Assembly: GCF_964031165.1 (NCBI RefSeq)
Contig: NZ_OZ035011.1
Location: 471,001-535,000, forward strand
DNA from: Rickettsiella endosymbiont of Rhagonycha lignosa
GTDB lineage: Bacteria > Pseudomonadota > Gammaproteobacteria > Diplorickettsiales > Diplorickettsiaceae
Direction: 5' to 3'
Length of the DNA stretch: 64,000 nucleotides
The position numbers and the translations under genes are program-made. Below, piece by piece: positions 31,617-41,760 of this stretch. The notes beneath the pieces are model-generated. The model saw only the letters and a program-made list of their open reading frames with translations. It did no database searches and had not been told where the DNA came from. Within the stretch, counting starts at the first letter, position 1, and each line of letters starts with the position of its first letter.

Positions 31617-33070
31617 AGATTGAAATTCTCCGGTATTTTTTTATGCCAATCAGTCTCTTGTTGATAACAATGTGCGGCATTCAATAATTTTGCTTCAGTA
31701 AAAGGGCTGCCAATAAGTTGCATGCCTAAGGGAAGTCCATCAACAAATCCCGCTGGAATTGAAATGGCAGGTAGACCCGCTAGATTGATAGCAATGGTGT
31801 AAATATCCGATAGATACATACTGACCGGATCATTAGTTTTTTCACCTAATTTGAATGCAGTGGTCGGTGTGGTAGGACCTAGAAGGATATCAACTTTTTG
31901 AAACGCTTGTTTAAATTCTTCGATTAAAAGCGCGCGTATTTTTTGTGCTTTAGCGTAATAAGCATCATAAGAATCAGCGGATAAAACATAAGTGCCCATT
32001 AACAGCCGACGTTTTACTTCATTACCAAATCCTTCACCCCGAGTTCTTTCATATAAATCTTTTAAATCAGTAGGATTACTGCAACGATAACCATAGCGTA
32101 CGCCATCATAGCGAGCAAGATTGGAGGAACATTCGGCTGAGGCAATAATATAATAAAGAGGAATAACTAAATGACAGTTGGGTAAACTAACACTGCTAAC
32201 TTCTGCACCTAACTTTTCATAAAGTTTAATCGCTGATTGAATCGTTGCTGCTACTTTAGGGTCAAGATCTTCAGAAAAATATTCCTTGGGTAATCCAATT
32301 TTCAGGCCCGCGATTGAATCATTCAGTGTTAACATATAGTTAGGGACTGGTCGGTCAATACTTGTCGAATCTTTCTCATCAAACCCCGCCATGACATTCA
32401 TTAAAAGGGCAGCATCTTCTGCTGTCTGTGTCATCGGACCGGCTTGATCTAAGCTAGAGGCAAAAGCAATGAGCCCATAGCGTGAGACACGGCCATAAGT
32501 AGGTTTAAGCCCGGTAAGATTACACAATGCGGCAGGTTGTCTTATAGATCCCCCGGTGTCTGTACCCGTTGCGGCAGGGGTTAATCGGGCAGCCACCGCG
32601 GCACTTGAGCCACCGGAAGATCCCCCGGGTACACGTGAAATATCCCAAGGGTTTTTTACTGCACCATAAAAACTGTTTTCATTGGATGAGCCCATGGCAA
32701 ATTCATCCATGTTGGTTTTACCTAATAACACAGTTCCAGCTTGATTAAGCCGATTAACTAAGGTTGCGTCATAGGGAGCAACAAAGTTAGCTAACATTTT
32801 CGAAGCACAACTTGTTTTAATACCCGCGGTACAAAAAATATCTTTATGTGCGAAAGGAATACCTGTCAAGGACCCAGCGCTGCCATTTTGGTATTGTAAA
32901 TCGGCCCGTTTGGCTTGTTCTAGCGCTAGGGATGGTGTGACAGTAATAAAACTATTTAAGGTTTTATCATATTTATCGATACGCGCTAAAAAAAGTTGTG
33001 TTAATTCTGTACTCGATACTTTTTTTGCTCGAAGCGCGTTAGATAACTCAGTGATCGTATAATTATGCAT
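31613..33070 (-). CDS. gatA: Aspartyl/glutamyl-tRNA amidotransferase subunit A
   Basis: Glutaminase subunit of GatCAB, supplying ammonia to GatB. 485 aa. The amidase-signature catalytic triad is visible: Lys in [11 protein letters not shown], the cis-Ser in [14 protein letters not shown], and the nucleophilic Ser in [31 protein letters not shown] follows, as in the family. It is second in the gatC-gatA-gatB operon, with gatC ending 18 bp upstream. Confidence 0.97.
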   Translation of the reverse strand: MHNYTITELSNALRAKKVSSTELTQLFLARIDKYDKTLNSFITVTPSLALEQAKRADLQYQNGSAGSLTGIPFAHKDIFCTAGIKTSCASKMLANFVAPYDATLVNRLNQAGTVLLGKTNMDEFAMGSSNENSFYGAVKNPWDISRVPGGSSGGSSAAVAARLTPAATGTDTGGSIRQPAALCNLTGLKPTYGRVSRYGLIAFASSLDQAGPMTQTAEDAALLMNVMAGFDEKDSTSIDRPVPNYMLTLNDSIAGLKIGLPKEYFSEDLDPKVAATIQSAIKLYEKLGAEVSSVSLPNCHLVIPLYYIIASAECSSNLARYDGVRYGYRCSNPTDLKDLYERTRGEGFGNEVKRRLLMGTYVLSADSYDAYYAKAQKIRALLIEEFKQAFQKVDILLGPTTPTTAFKLGEKTNDPVSMYLSDIYTIAINLAGLPAISIPAGFVDGLPLGMQLIGSPFTEAKLLNAAHCYQQETDWHKKIPENFNL

Positions 33071-33088
33071 AGTTAGTAATCTCTAAAG

Positions 33089-33376
33089 TTATTCTAAAAC
33101 AAGGGGGACACAATAAAGGCCTGCCTCAGTATACTCAGTGAGCTGCTGAAAATCTTTCCTATGAACAATTTCTGTGATTTTGTCAGCACGTAAGCGTTGT
33201 GTGATGCCAAAAGGGTGAGCAACAGGTTGTACTGAGGTGGTATCTACAGCATCCATTTGCGTTGCAAGCTTAAAGATGCCTTGTAGGCTCTTTAAATACT
33301 GAGCGGCTTCTTCAGGATTGATTTGTATCCTAGCTAAATCAGCAATTTTATTAACGTCTTCAAGCGTAATCACCAT
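33089..33376 (-). CDS. gatC: Aspartyl/glutamyl-tRNA amidotransferase subunit C
   Basis: Small subunit that holds GatA and GatB together. The start at ATG 33376 gives 95 aa beginning MVITLEDVNKIADLARIQI, the usual GatC opening. An upstream TTG (33394) would add six residues and lies on the ribosome site. VAHPFGITQRLRAD and the C-terminal GLYCVPLVLE are typical. First gene of the minus-strand operon; it diverges from mreB across about 220 bp. Confidence 0.95.
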   Translation of the reverse strand: MVITLEDVNKIADLARIQINPEEAAQYLKSLQGIFKLATQMDAVDTTSVQPVAHPFGITQRLRADKITEIVHRKDFQQLTEYTEAGLYCVPLVLE

Positions 33377-33588
33377 AATTAAGTGAAACTCCAAATCTAG
33401 TACAGTAAAAAGCTCGGTATTATACCTATTACGCTTAGATTTGCGAATCTGTAAATATTACGCGGATCGATGTGTATTCCAGCAGCTTTAATTTTTGCTA
33501 TCTTATGAGGTTGCTTGCATAAAATCTTCTAGATTTGCTAAAGTGCGTAGGCACACACTATATTGTGTAGGTAAACGCTCATACGTAG

Positions 33589-34641
<1,053 letters not shown>

Positions 34642-34653
34642 CAGGTAAGCGCT

Positions 34654-35535
34654 ATTAAACTATTATTTAACCGTGGAAAAACCTCTTTAGGGTTAAGGTT
34701 AGTTTTTTTTGTTCTTTTATCTTTGTTATTGATTCTATTAGATTATCATCACTATTTACCCTCGTTGCGTCGTGTATTAAATAACGTCGTAGCTCCTTTG
34801 CAGTATATGGTAGATGCTCCGGTACAACTGTTCCACAGTATAAAAGACAATTTTGTAACACGACAAAGAATTCAAGCTGAAAATACCACTTTAAGTACGC
34901 AACAAGTTTTATTGCAAGCCAAATTACAACGCTTTGCGGCTTTAGAAAGTGAAAATAGGCAATTGAATCAATTATTAGCTGCGACTGAACATCTAAAAAA
35001 ACAACATTTTCACTTGGCACGACTATTATTGGTTAATGCTGATCCTTTACTGAATGAAGTGATAGTCGATAAAGGACAAGCGGATGGTGTTAAAATAGGT
35101 CAGCCAGTCTTGGATGCCAATGGTGTGATGGGTCAAGTCGTCAGCGTCGATTTTTTAAACAGTCGTGTACTATTACTAACCGATTTTCGTAGTGCGATTC
35201 CAGTTCAAGATGTGCGTAGTGATGTGCGTGGTATTTTAGTGGGTCGAGGACGACTCGCAAAACTTTTATTAAAAGATATTCCTGGCACAATGGATATTAA
35301 AGTAAATGATCTGTTAGTTACTTCAGGTTTAGGTGGACGTTACCCAGCAGGCTATCCTGTAGGCGTCGTCAGTGTCGTTAACACGAATGTTGCTACACAA
35401 TTTGCTAGTATAGAGGTTGATCCGAGTGCACAATTAAATAGAAATCGGCCAGTATTATTAATTTCTTCAGTCAATACGCCGACTACTGAAGTTAGTTCGA
35501 AAGCTAAAACCATCCCACGAGCGCTTAAAAAGTAG
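34654..35535 (+). CDS. mreC: Rod shape-determining protein MreC, probable ATT start
   Basis: Periplasmic scaffold of the elongasome. The frame is open from the mreB stop. The conserved MreC N-terminus (KLLFNRGKTSLGLRL, then the membrane segment VFFVLLSLLLILLD) is encoded from about 34654, but no ATG, GTG or TTG lies upstream of it. ATT at 34654 has AGGTAAG six bases before it and is the best start, giving 293 aa. The first conventional candidate, TTG at 34723, would delete most of the membrane anchor. A coiled coil follows (about 65-115), then the paired beta domains with GVMGQVV and DVRGILVGRG. Confidence 0.9.
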   Translation: MKLLFNRGKTSLGLRLVFFVLLSLLLILLDYHHYLPSLRRVLNNVVAPLQYMVDAPVQLFHSIKDNFVTRQRIQAENTTLSTQQVLLQAKLQRFAALESENRQLNQLLAATEHLKKQHFHLARLLLVNADPLLNEVIVDKGQADGVKIGQPVLDANGVMGQVVSVDFLNSRVLLLTDFRSAIPVQDVRSDVRGILVGRGRLAKLLLKDIPGTMDIKVNDLLVTSGLGGRYPAGYPVGVVSVVNTNVATQFASIEVDPSAQLNRNRPVLLISSVNTPTTEVSSKAKTIPRALKK

Positions 35536-35544
35536 GATAGCGGA

Positions 35545-36030
35545 ATGAAACCACTTTATTTTTCTACCTTATTTCTTGTTGCGATTAGCTTTTTTGCAGC
35601 GATTATACTTAATATTATTCCATTACCGCCTGCTTTAACTCTATTTTTTCCTTTATGGTTACCATTGGTTTTAATTTATTGGATTATGGTATTGCCTGAG
35701 CATATTCATTTTACTTTAGCCTGGATACTCGGATTATTTATTGATGTCTTATATGGTAGCTGTTTGGGGGAACATAGTTTGGCTTTATGCATAGTTGCCT
35801 ATTTAGCTTACCGTTTTCATTTGCAATTTCGTATGTTCCCATTACCGCAACAAATATTATTTATTTTTGTTATGCTTATGATCTATCAGGTTGTGCTGAT
35901 TTTGATACAAAACTGGCTGGGATTTCCGGTTGATTTTCGTTGGGCTTGGATTCCCTTATTAGTGAGTGCCTTAGTTTGGCCATTAATGAATAATGTGCTG
36001 AGAATAAATCCTTTAGATATGCGTCATTAA
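35545..36030 (+). CDS. mreD: Rod shape-determining protein MreD
   Basis: Integral membrane member of the Mre complex. 161 aa with about five hydrophobic segments (LFLVAISFFAAIILNII near the start, LTLFFPLWLPLVLIYWIMVL, and others) and the family pattern LAWILGLFIDVLYGSCLGEH. It starts 9 bp after mreC. A terminator overlaps its stop codon, ending the mreBCD operon. Confidence 0.93.
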   Translation: MKPLYFSTLFLVAISFFAAIILNIIPLPPALTLFFPLWLPLVLIYWIMVLPEHIHFTLAWILGLFIDVLYGSCLGEHSLALCIVAYLAYRFHLQFRMFPLPQQILFIFVMLMIYQVVLILIQNWLGFPVDFRWAWIPLLVSALVWPLMNNVLRINPLDMRH

Positions 36031-36050
36031 TTTTAATGACGAAATTTTTT
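36022..36050 (+). terminator. Rho-independent terminator of mreBCD
   Basis: An 8-bp perfect stem CGTCATTA/TAATGACG with loop ATTT, followed by GAAATTTTTT. The left arm overlaps the mreD stop codon. Confidence 0.85.
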
Positions 36051-36126
36051 ATTAAACTCATTTAATTAATACAGTATACTAATTTAGATGGTAAAGAATT
36101 TTTTTATGAAAAATTAAGGAGTTTAT

Positions 36127-37329
36127 ATGAATATAACAAAAGATCTTGCAGACCCATCTAATTATGATAAACGTATTCGCTCTATCGTACTACATTATAC
36201 TGTTTCAGACGAAGACGATTCTCGTGAGACACTTAAACATGGAGGCGTAAGCGCGCATTTTTTAATTCCCAAAGTAGCTAAAGCCGATGGGACTGATGTA
36301 TGGCAATGCGTCGATGAAGCGGATCGTGCATGGGATGCGGGAGTTAGTGTTTGGCAAAATCGTAGTGGTCTTAATGATACATCGATAGGTATAGAAATAA
36401 TTAATTATGCTTATGGGTTAGTACAGGATTCAGGAGATGTATTATTTACTTATCAAGTTGAGAGTCTGCTTAAGGAATTTATTTTACAGACTTTGCAAGA
36501 AAAAGATAAAGATTTTTTTGAGCTTTTAAATAAAGAGAAATTATTAACTGCTTTTTTATCCGACATGAGGCGTGGCTTAGTGCCGCCGCGTGATCGTGAA
36601 GCTTATAAAGAAAAGGTGTCTTCAGAATTAAAAGCTAAATACAAGCAGTTAACTAAAGAATGGCGTGAAAAAAACGATGCTTTTCAACATATTAAACAAG
36701 AAGATCTTTATCAATTAGAACAGCAAGGTAAACTCAAATGGGATGAATTTACTGAGCATCAACATCTTACATTGGTTAACTTGCTAAAAAAATTACTTGA
36801 AGATCTACAAATTAAGGATGGCGATATTATTCGTTATCAAATAGATCCTACCGCTATCATTGGGCATTCAGATATTGCCCCTGGCCGCAAGCAAGATCCC
36901 GGTCCTAAGTTTCCATGGAAATATTTAGCGGAACAAGGTATAGGCGCCTGGCCTGACGAACAAATGGTATCGACAATTGAGAAGGAGATTAAGATTGAGT
37001 ATGGAATTGATTATAAATGGATACAAGATAATCTACGACATTATGGATACAAAATAGAGTCAACAGGTCAATTTGATACACAAACTCAAGATGTCATCAG
37101 AGCTTTTCAAATGCATTTTGAGCCTGAAGATTATTCTGGAGAGCCTAATGTAAAAACCATTAGCATATTAGAAGCGCTAATTAAAAAATATTACCCAGAC
37201 AAGCAATCGGATTATCCACGTTCTTTTAACCCTTCTAATGAAAAAAAAAGTAGTTCTTTCTTTAAAGTGAGTCCAAACTTAGAAGCAGGTAACACAATAA
37301 GTGCTTATAATTGTTGTGTAATTAGTTAA
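36127..37329 (+). CDS. Amidase_2 peptidoglycan amidase (AmiD/AmpD-like) with C-terminal CaaX-like box
   Basis: N-acetylmuramoyl-L-alanine amidase fold. Zinc ligands are H23 in SIVLHYTVS, H247 in IIGHSDIAPG and D257 in RKQDPGP, the AmiD pattern. GLNDTSIGIEIIN carries the conserved Glu. A charged helical insertion of roughly 110 residues (about 107-225) splits the domain. Residues about 300-365 form a PG_binding_1 domain. There is no signal peptide or lipobox, unlike E. coli AmiD. The protein ends NCCVIS: Cys-Val-Ile-Ser fits a eukaryotic CaaX prenylation box. AAGGAG lies 6 bases before ATG. It could act on cell-wall fragments in the bacterial cytosol or, by inference, in the host. Confidence 0.88.
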   Translation: MNITKDLADPSNYDKRIRSIVLHYTVSDEDDSRETLKHGGVSAHFLIPKVAKADGTDVWQCVDEADRAWDAGVSVWQNRSGLNDTSIGIEIINYAYGLVQDSGDVLFTYQVESLLKEFILQTLQEKDKDFFELLNKEKLLTAFLSDMRRGLVPPRDREAYKEKVSSELKAKYKQLTKEWREKNDAFQHIKQEDLYQLEQQGKLKWDEFTEHQHLTLVNLLKKLLEDLQIKDGDIIRYQIDPTAIIGHSDIAPGRKQDPGPKFPWKYLAEQGIGAWPDEQMVSTIEKEIKIEYGIDYKWIQDNLRHYGYKIESTGQFDTQTQDVIRAFQMHFEPEDYSGEPNVKTISILEALIKKYYPDKQSDYPRSFNPSNEKKSSSFFKVSPNLEAGNTISAYNCCVIS

Positions 37330-37347
37330 CCATCATTATCTTCATTA

Positions 37348-37388
37348 CAATGTTGATCATACTTTATTTGGTCAACATTGTTTCTTTT
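37348..37388 (+). terminator. Rho-independent terminator of the amidase gene
   Basis: Stem CAATGTTGATC/GGTCAACATTG (37348-37358, 37370-37380, one G-U pair) followed by TTTCTTTT. Confidence 0.82.
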
Positions 37389-37520
37389 AAGAATATTCTT
37401 TGCACTTAAATTTTTGTAATTTGTGTTGCCGCTCAGTTCGCATCTCATGTATCGTAATATACTCCGGTTGCTTCACAAGCCGATCTATTCCAAAAAATCA
37501 ATTGCTGTGAGTCTATCTAT
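37389..37520 (+). repeat. Intergenic repeat family, copy C
   Basis: Landmarks match copies A and B: TTGCACTTAAATTTTTG, GTTGCCGCTCAGTTCGCAT, CTCATGTAT-CGTA-ATATAC (dyad), TCCGGTTGCTTCACAAG, CAATTGCTGTGAGT. Same orientation as the other copies. It begins directly after the amidase terminator. Confidence 0.75.
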
Positions 37521-37946
37521 TTTTTATCTAACAAGCTTATTGCTAATTATTTATTGTGCTTAATAATTTAATCATCAGTGCGTAACTTGTTGTATAAGCT
37601 GTGAAAAAGCCTTTGAAAACTTGTGGATAATGCAATCTTTTGCTAAAGTTGTTATACGTGATTGTATAAAATAACGTAAGTAAAATACATAATACTATAT
37701 ATAGTTGTTCAAAATAAAATTAACACTATATTTAGTAAGACTGGATTTTATAACTTATGCGTCAAAATTTTCAAAAAAATTTATGCTACAAAAATCTAAC
37801 AAATATAAGCTTAACTCAAGTCAAATTAAAGAGCTATTAAAGCCTACTGAGTAGATTGAATATCTAGGTTGCTTAATTCCAATAATTACATATTCAAAAT
37901 CAAAATATTATCAGCAATCTAAAGAAAATGGTTCCAAGGGGGATAT
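37521..37946. other. Intergenic AT-rich stretch with one DnaA-box sequence and a broken frame
   Basis: About 425 bp without an intact gene. TGTGGATAA (37622-37630) is a perfect DnaA box on the minus strand, but only one was found. A plus-strand frame from ATG 37783 runs 23 codons to TAG and would then continue open to 37982; no family is recognised. GGGGG just before 37947 is the ribosome site of the next gene. Confidence 0.4.
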
Positions 37947-38198
37947 ATGTTTAGTAAAGCGAGTAATAAGCGTAGTTTATTAAGTTATTCAGGAAATGCA
38001 GCTTTTAAAAAACGTATCGCACCAAAAATAGCTGCTCGTATTCAAAGACCTATTGATGTCTCTTTAAGCGGGGAAGATGCTTGTTTAAATAAATGGCTAA
38101 TGGACAATCTAAGTACCATACTGCCAATTCACATTACTTTAGCGGCAGGCCGTCCCTCAGCACAGAGGATTACAAAACCCTATCTTAAAAAGGCTTAA
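37947..38198 (+). CDS. Small basic protein of unknown function
   Basis: 83 aa, not recognised. Strongly basic (many Lys/Arg, e.g. AFKKRIAPKIAARIQRP), with no signal peptide or membrane segment. AAGGGGG lies 5 bases upstream of ATG, a good ribosome site. The stop is separated by one base from the next ATG, so the two are almost certainly co-translated. A toxin-antitoxin-like or phage-like pair is possible but not supported by any motif. Confidence 0.55.
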   Translation: MFSKASNKRSLLSYSGNAAFKKRIAPKIAARIQRPIDVSLSGEDACLNKWLMDNLSTILPIHITLAAGRPSAQRITKPYLKKA

Positions 38199-38199
38199 T

Positions 38200-38409
38200 A
38201 TGAGCAAAGTAAAGATTATATTATCTGATGGTACAGAATTTGAGCATGATTTTGGTTGTAATAACCATTATGCGGAAATGTTTCAAATTATTCGTGAGAT
38301 TATTGGTATTGATTCTCGAGTAAAGTGGTTTAAAGATTTAAAAGATGAATTTTATAACATCCAATGCTTCGGTGATGTTAAAGTTGATATCTCTAAAAAT
38401 AATTCTTAA
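38200..38409 (+). CDS. Small acidic protein of unknown function
   Basis: 69 aa, not recognised. Begins MSKVKIILSDGTEFEHDFG, a beta-hairpin-like opening, followed by helices with mixed charge; net acidic. It starts one base after the upstream small basic protein. An adjacent basic/acidic pair suggests that the two products may bind each other; this is inference. Confidence 0.55.
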   Translation: MSKVKIILSDGTEFEHDFGCNNHYAEMFQIIREIIGIDSRVKWFKDLKDEFYNIQCFGDVKVDISKNNS

Positions 38410-38558
38410 AGATTGCTATTTTTTATAAAATAGTGCACGATTTGGTGTTTATAAGCGTCTAAATTAAGCACTCAATGGATGGGTACTTAACTCTATAAAT
38501 GATAAACACTTTGAATTTTTCTCTGCAAAGATTTGCTGAGTGAAATATTAGTAAGGAT

Positions 38559-39650
38559 ATGCAAAAATCACCGCCAGGAAGGCTTTTAATTGTTTGTATT
38601 CGTCGTATCGGCGATGTGTTACTTGTTACACCCTTAATTCGGACCTTTAAATATCATTGGCCAAAAGCGAAAATTGATCTTTTGGTTTTTAAAGGCACGG
38701 AATCTATTCTTAATTTAAATCCTGATATAGAAAATATTATTAGCATCGATGAACGTCCTGATTTTTTCCAACATTATCAAATAATCAAAAAAATTTTTCG
38801 CGTTTACGATATGTCTGTATCCACATCGTCTGGAGATAGAGCCACACTTTATGCCTATGTTGCAGCTAACTATCGAGTAGGCATGTTAAGTACTGATAAA
38901 AGTCGGTGGTGGAAACGTCTTTTACTCTCTAAAGCTGTAGAATTTGATAGTAATTTTACGCATACCGTATTAATGAACTTACGATTGGCAGAAATTTTAC
39001 AGATAAGTCCTAGTTCAGAAATTGTTATTGCTTGGCAGGAAAAAGATTCTCAGAAAGTAACGCAGCTCATTGATACGAATAAAAAACTAGCTATTTTACA
39101 CCTATGCCCTAAATTTTCTTATAAAGAATGGGTTAAAGAAGGTTGGGTAAGCGTAGCCAATTGGTTATTAGGAATAGGTTATACGGTTGTGTTAACGGGA
39201 GATAAAAACGAATCAGAAAAAAAAATGGCCGCAGAATTGTTGGATAAATTACCACAAGGTGCAATTGATCTGGTCGGCAACTTAAGTTTAAATCAACTCG
39301 GTTTTTTATTAAGTAAAGCTAAAATTTATATTGGTCCAGATACGGTAGTGACGCATATGGCAGCTGCATTAGGTACTCCAACTATGGCGATATTTGGTCC
39401 AAGCAATCCTGTACAATGGGGTCCTTGGCCTAAAACATGGGGATTAAATAACCCATTTGTGCGAGTAGGATCTCAGCATCGGAATAATGTGTACTTAATG
39501 CAAGGCTCGGGAGTATGTGTTCCTTGCTTTCAAGAAGGCTGTGATCGACATATAAAAAGTCGGAGTCGTTGTTTGGAAGATTTAACCGCACAACAAGTGA
39601 TTAATAAAGCCAAACTGCTCATTAATTATTCAGAAAGCCTTGCTACATAA
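38559..39650 (+). CDS. Glycosyltransferase family 9 (heptosyltransferase, WaaQ-like)
   Basis: 363 aa. The N-terminal CIRRIGDVLLVTPLIRTF and C-terminal IYIGPDTVVTHMAAALGTPTMAIFGPSNP are GT9 hallmarks, and VVLTGD...LVGNLSLNQLGFLL is also characteristic. It probably adds a heptose to the LPS inner core using an ADP-heptose donor. The closest subgroup looks like WaaQ (heptosyltransferase III). A run of Cys near the end (GVCVPCFQEGCDRH) is typical of WaaQ-type enzymes. AAGGA precedes the ATG. It probably belongs with the next glycosyltransferase gene. Confidence 0.88.
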   Translation: MQKSPPGRLLIVCIRRIGDVLLVTPLIRTFKYHWPKAKIDLLVFKGTESILNLNPDIENIISIDERPDFFQHYQIIKKIFRVYDMSVSTSSGDRATLYAYVAANYRVGMLSTDKSRWWKRLLLSKAVEFDSNFTHTVLMNLRLAEILQISPSSEIVIAWQEKDSQKVTQLIDTNKKLAILHLCPKFSYKEWVKEGWVSVANWLLGIGYTVVLTGDKNESEKKMAAELLDKLPQGAIDLVGNLSLNQLGFLLSKAKIYIGPDTVVTHMAAALGTPTMAIFGPSNPVQWGPWPKTWGLNNPFVRVGSQHRNNVYLMQGSGVCVPCFQEGCDRHIKSRSRCLEDLTAQQVINKAKLLINYSESLAT

Positions 39651-39763
39651 ATTTCATTCCTGTTGCAAGACATTAAAATGGATGGACGAACATCTTCCTA
39701 AACCTCCCTATTGAGTAGATGGATGATATATGATGCTAGCTTTTAAGGGTTTAAAAAAATTAT

Positions 39764-40519
39764 ATGTTAGCGTTAAGTGTGATTGTGATAGTTAAAGATG
39801 CGGCGCAGGATATCCAGCGTTGCTTGGAATCAGTAAAATGGGCTGATGAAATTATTATTTTGGATTCAGGAAGCCAAGATAACACCTTGGAGATTTGTCG
39901 AAAATATACGCAGAATATTTTTTCAACCGATTGGCCAGGATTTGGTATACAAAAGAATCGAGCTTTAGATAAAGCTCATGGTAAATGGGTATTGTCTATC
40001 GATGCGGATGAAACCTTAAGTTCAGGCTTAGTAGAAGAAATAAAACAAATTATCTCGAAAACCGAGAGTCGATATGATGCTTATACTATAAAAAGAATAT
40101 CCTTTTTTTGCGGGAAAAAAATTCAATATGGTGATTGGAGCAGAGATAAAGTAGTTAGATTATTCCGTCGATTACCACCCATTCGATTTACACCCGCGAT
40201 CATTCATGAGAAATTGCAGGGATATTCAAATGTTGGAAATCTAAAAGAAGTGATTTTTCATGATACCATGAAAACAATTAGCCAAGTATTACTGAAACTA
40301 GAACATTATTCTAGCTTTGCTGCGCAAAAGTCGTATCAACAACACACAAAATCTACGCTGTTAAAAGCAATTTTGCATGCGAAATGGTGTTTTATTCGTG
40401 GTTATTTTTTACGTTTAGGCTTTTTGGATGGTCGAGAAGGCTTTATATTGGCAGTTTCTAATGCATTAGGTGTTTTTTATCGTTATGTAAAATTAATATA
40501 TCTTTATGAATTAGGATAA
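39764..40519 (+). CDS. Glycosyltransferase family 2 (WaaE/KdtX-like LPS core transferase)
   Basis: 251 aa. The GT-A fold shows SVIVIVKDAAQDIQRCLES, WADEIIILDSGSQDNT and the DxD in LSIDADETLS. KWADEIIILDSGS and FGIQKNRALDKAHGKWVLSIDADE are characteristic of the WaaE/KdtX group, which adds glucose to the inner-core heptose. A hydrophobic C-terminal region may bind the membrane. It lies 113 bp after the WaaQ-like gene. Confidence 0.87.
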   Translation: MLALSVIVIVKDAAQDIQRCLESVKWADEIIILDSGSQDNTLEICRKYTQNIFSTDWPGFGIQKNRALDKAHGKWVLSIDADETLSSGLVEEIKQIISKTESRYDAYTIKRISFFCGKKIQYGDWSRDKVVRLFRRLPPIRFTPAIIHEKLQGYSNVGNLKEVIFHDTMKTISQVLLKLEHYSSFAAQKSYQQHTKSTLLKAILHAKWCFIRGYFLRLGFLDGREGFILAVSNALGVFYRYVKLIYLYELG

Positions 40520-40711
40520 ATCATGTTTGCAGATTCATTAAGTTGTTCTCGCCCTGTCTAAGAGTATTTTCATGGACTCAGTTGAGTTTTTGTGGTGCCG
40601 ACTGCATTTAAACTGCTCATCTCAATCGCTGCATTGATGTTTATTTTATTTTACTACTTTATTCTTTGCAGAGTTATCTTATAAATCTGAAGAAAGTATC
40701 ATATAAACTAA

Positions 40712-41548
40712 TTAACTTACATTATTTATGCCAATTTTTGCATGAATTCGTTGGTTTTGGATTATTTGCTTTAATAAATTAAGATTTATTTGTTCTTTTT
40801 CGCGATCATTTTGTTGATGCCATAAATGAATAACAGGGACTGCAAATTTTCCTGTTTTGCGTTTAATGCCTGCGCGGATCAAGCGTATAACTAAGTCAGA
40901 GTCTTCATATCCCCATCCTATAAAACTTTCGTCAAAACCGTTGATGGTCAAAAAATCTTCTTTCCATAAACCTAAATTACAACTTTTTGCTCCTTGCCAG
41001 CGCATTGCTTGAAATTTACGTAATGTATTTAATCGGATACGAAGTAAAGGAAATAAACGATTTGACTGGTGATGAAAATAATGTAATAGCCACTGTAGAG
41101 TTGAGTCTTTATAAATAGGTATAAATTCTTTCAGGATTTTTTGTGTAAATTTTTTTTCAAGTAATAGTCGGTGACCAGAAACAAACCAATAAGATTCAGC
41201 TAATAAGCGATGTTGCTCGATAAAATCTGGAAATGGGATACAATCACCGTCCAGAAAAATAATATAATTATTATTTGCTCGTAGAACCGCTTTATTGCGG
41301 ATTTTAGCGGCCTGGAAGCCTTCATCTTTTTGCCAAACATGCTTGAGAGAATAATTAAGTTGATGTTGTAATTGGTCAATTAATAGTCGAGTTGCATCAG
41401 TTGAGCCATCATCGGCTACGATGACTTCATTGGGTACTTGCGTTTGCTGTGCTAAGGCGGATAAAACTAAATATAAGGCGTCGGGACGATTGTAGGTAGT
41501 TACAATGACAGAAATAGTAGGTGATTTTAATAACATGGCGCTCTTCAT
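40712..41548 (-). CDS. Glycosyltransferase family 2 with galactosyltransferase-like C-terminal domain
   Basis: 278 aa. ISVIVTTYNRPDALYLVLSAL opens the GT-A fold, VIVADDGSTD follows, and FLDGDCIPFPDFI holds the DxD-type metal site. The C-terminal half has FDESFIGWGYEDSDLVIRLIR, the glyco_transf_7C pattern (W-G-x-E-D). The closest relatives are polysaccharide or LPS transferases of the chondroitin-synthase-like type. The acceptor sugar is unknown. It is encoded opposite to the neighbouring core genes. Confidence 0.85.
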   Translation of the reverse strand: MKSAMLLKSPTISVIVTTYNRPDALYLVLSALAQQTQVPNEVIVADDGSTDATRLLIDQLQHQLNYSLKHVWQKDEGFQAAKIRNKAVLRANNNYIIFLDGDCIPFPDFIEQHRLLAESYWFVSGHRLLLEKKFTQKILKEFIPIYKDSTLQWLLHYFHHQSNRLFPLLRIRLNTLRKFQAMRWQGAKSCNLGLWKEDFLTINGFDESFIGWGYEDSDLVIRLIRAGIKRKTGKFAVPVIHLWHQQNDREKEQINLNLLKQIIQNQRIHAKIGINNVS

Positions 41549-41760
41549 CAGCTGATTAAATTTGCGTTAAAAAAAACAAAAATTTTAAAGTATTTTAAAG
41601 TATAATGAGTATATACGCATTGCACATCGAGAAGCTAATAGGGGCATACTGATGTTGCTATCATAAAAAAACAGTTATTTAGTTGTTTTTAACAGTTTCT
41701 AAATATTGATATTTTTATAGCTGCTAACACTCGATATTCATTTTTCTTGGCTTTCATCGA

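Noticed and set aside
37622-37630. Perfect DnaA box, possible replication origin
   Set aside because: Only one box is seen in the region, with no dnaA, no cluster and no clear unwinding element. Another identical sequence near 19745 lies inside a gene.
40560-40680. Possible decayed fourth copy of the intergenic repeat (TTTTTGTGGTGCCG, CTCATCTCAA)
   Set aside because: Only short scattered matches; the hairpin and the CCGGTTGC landmark are missing.
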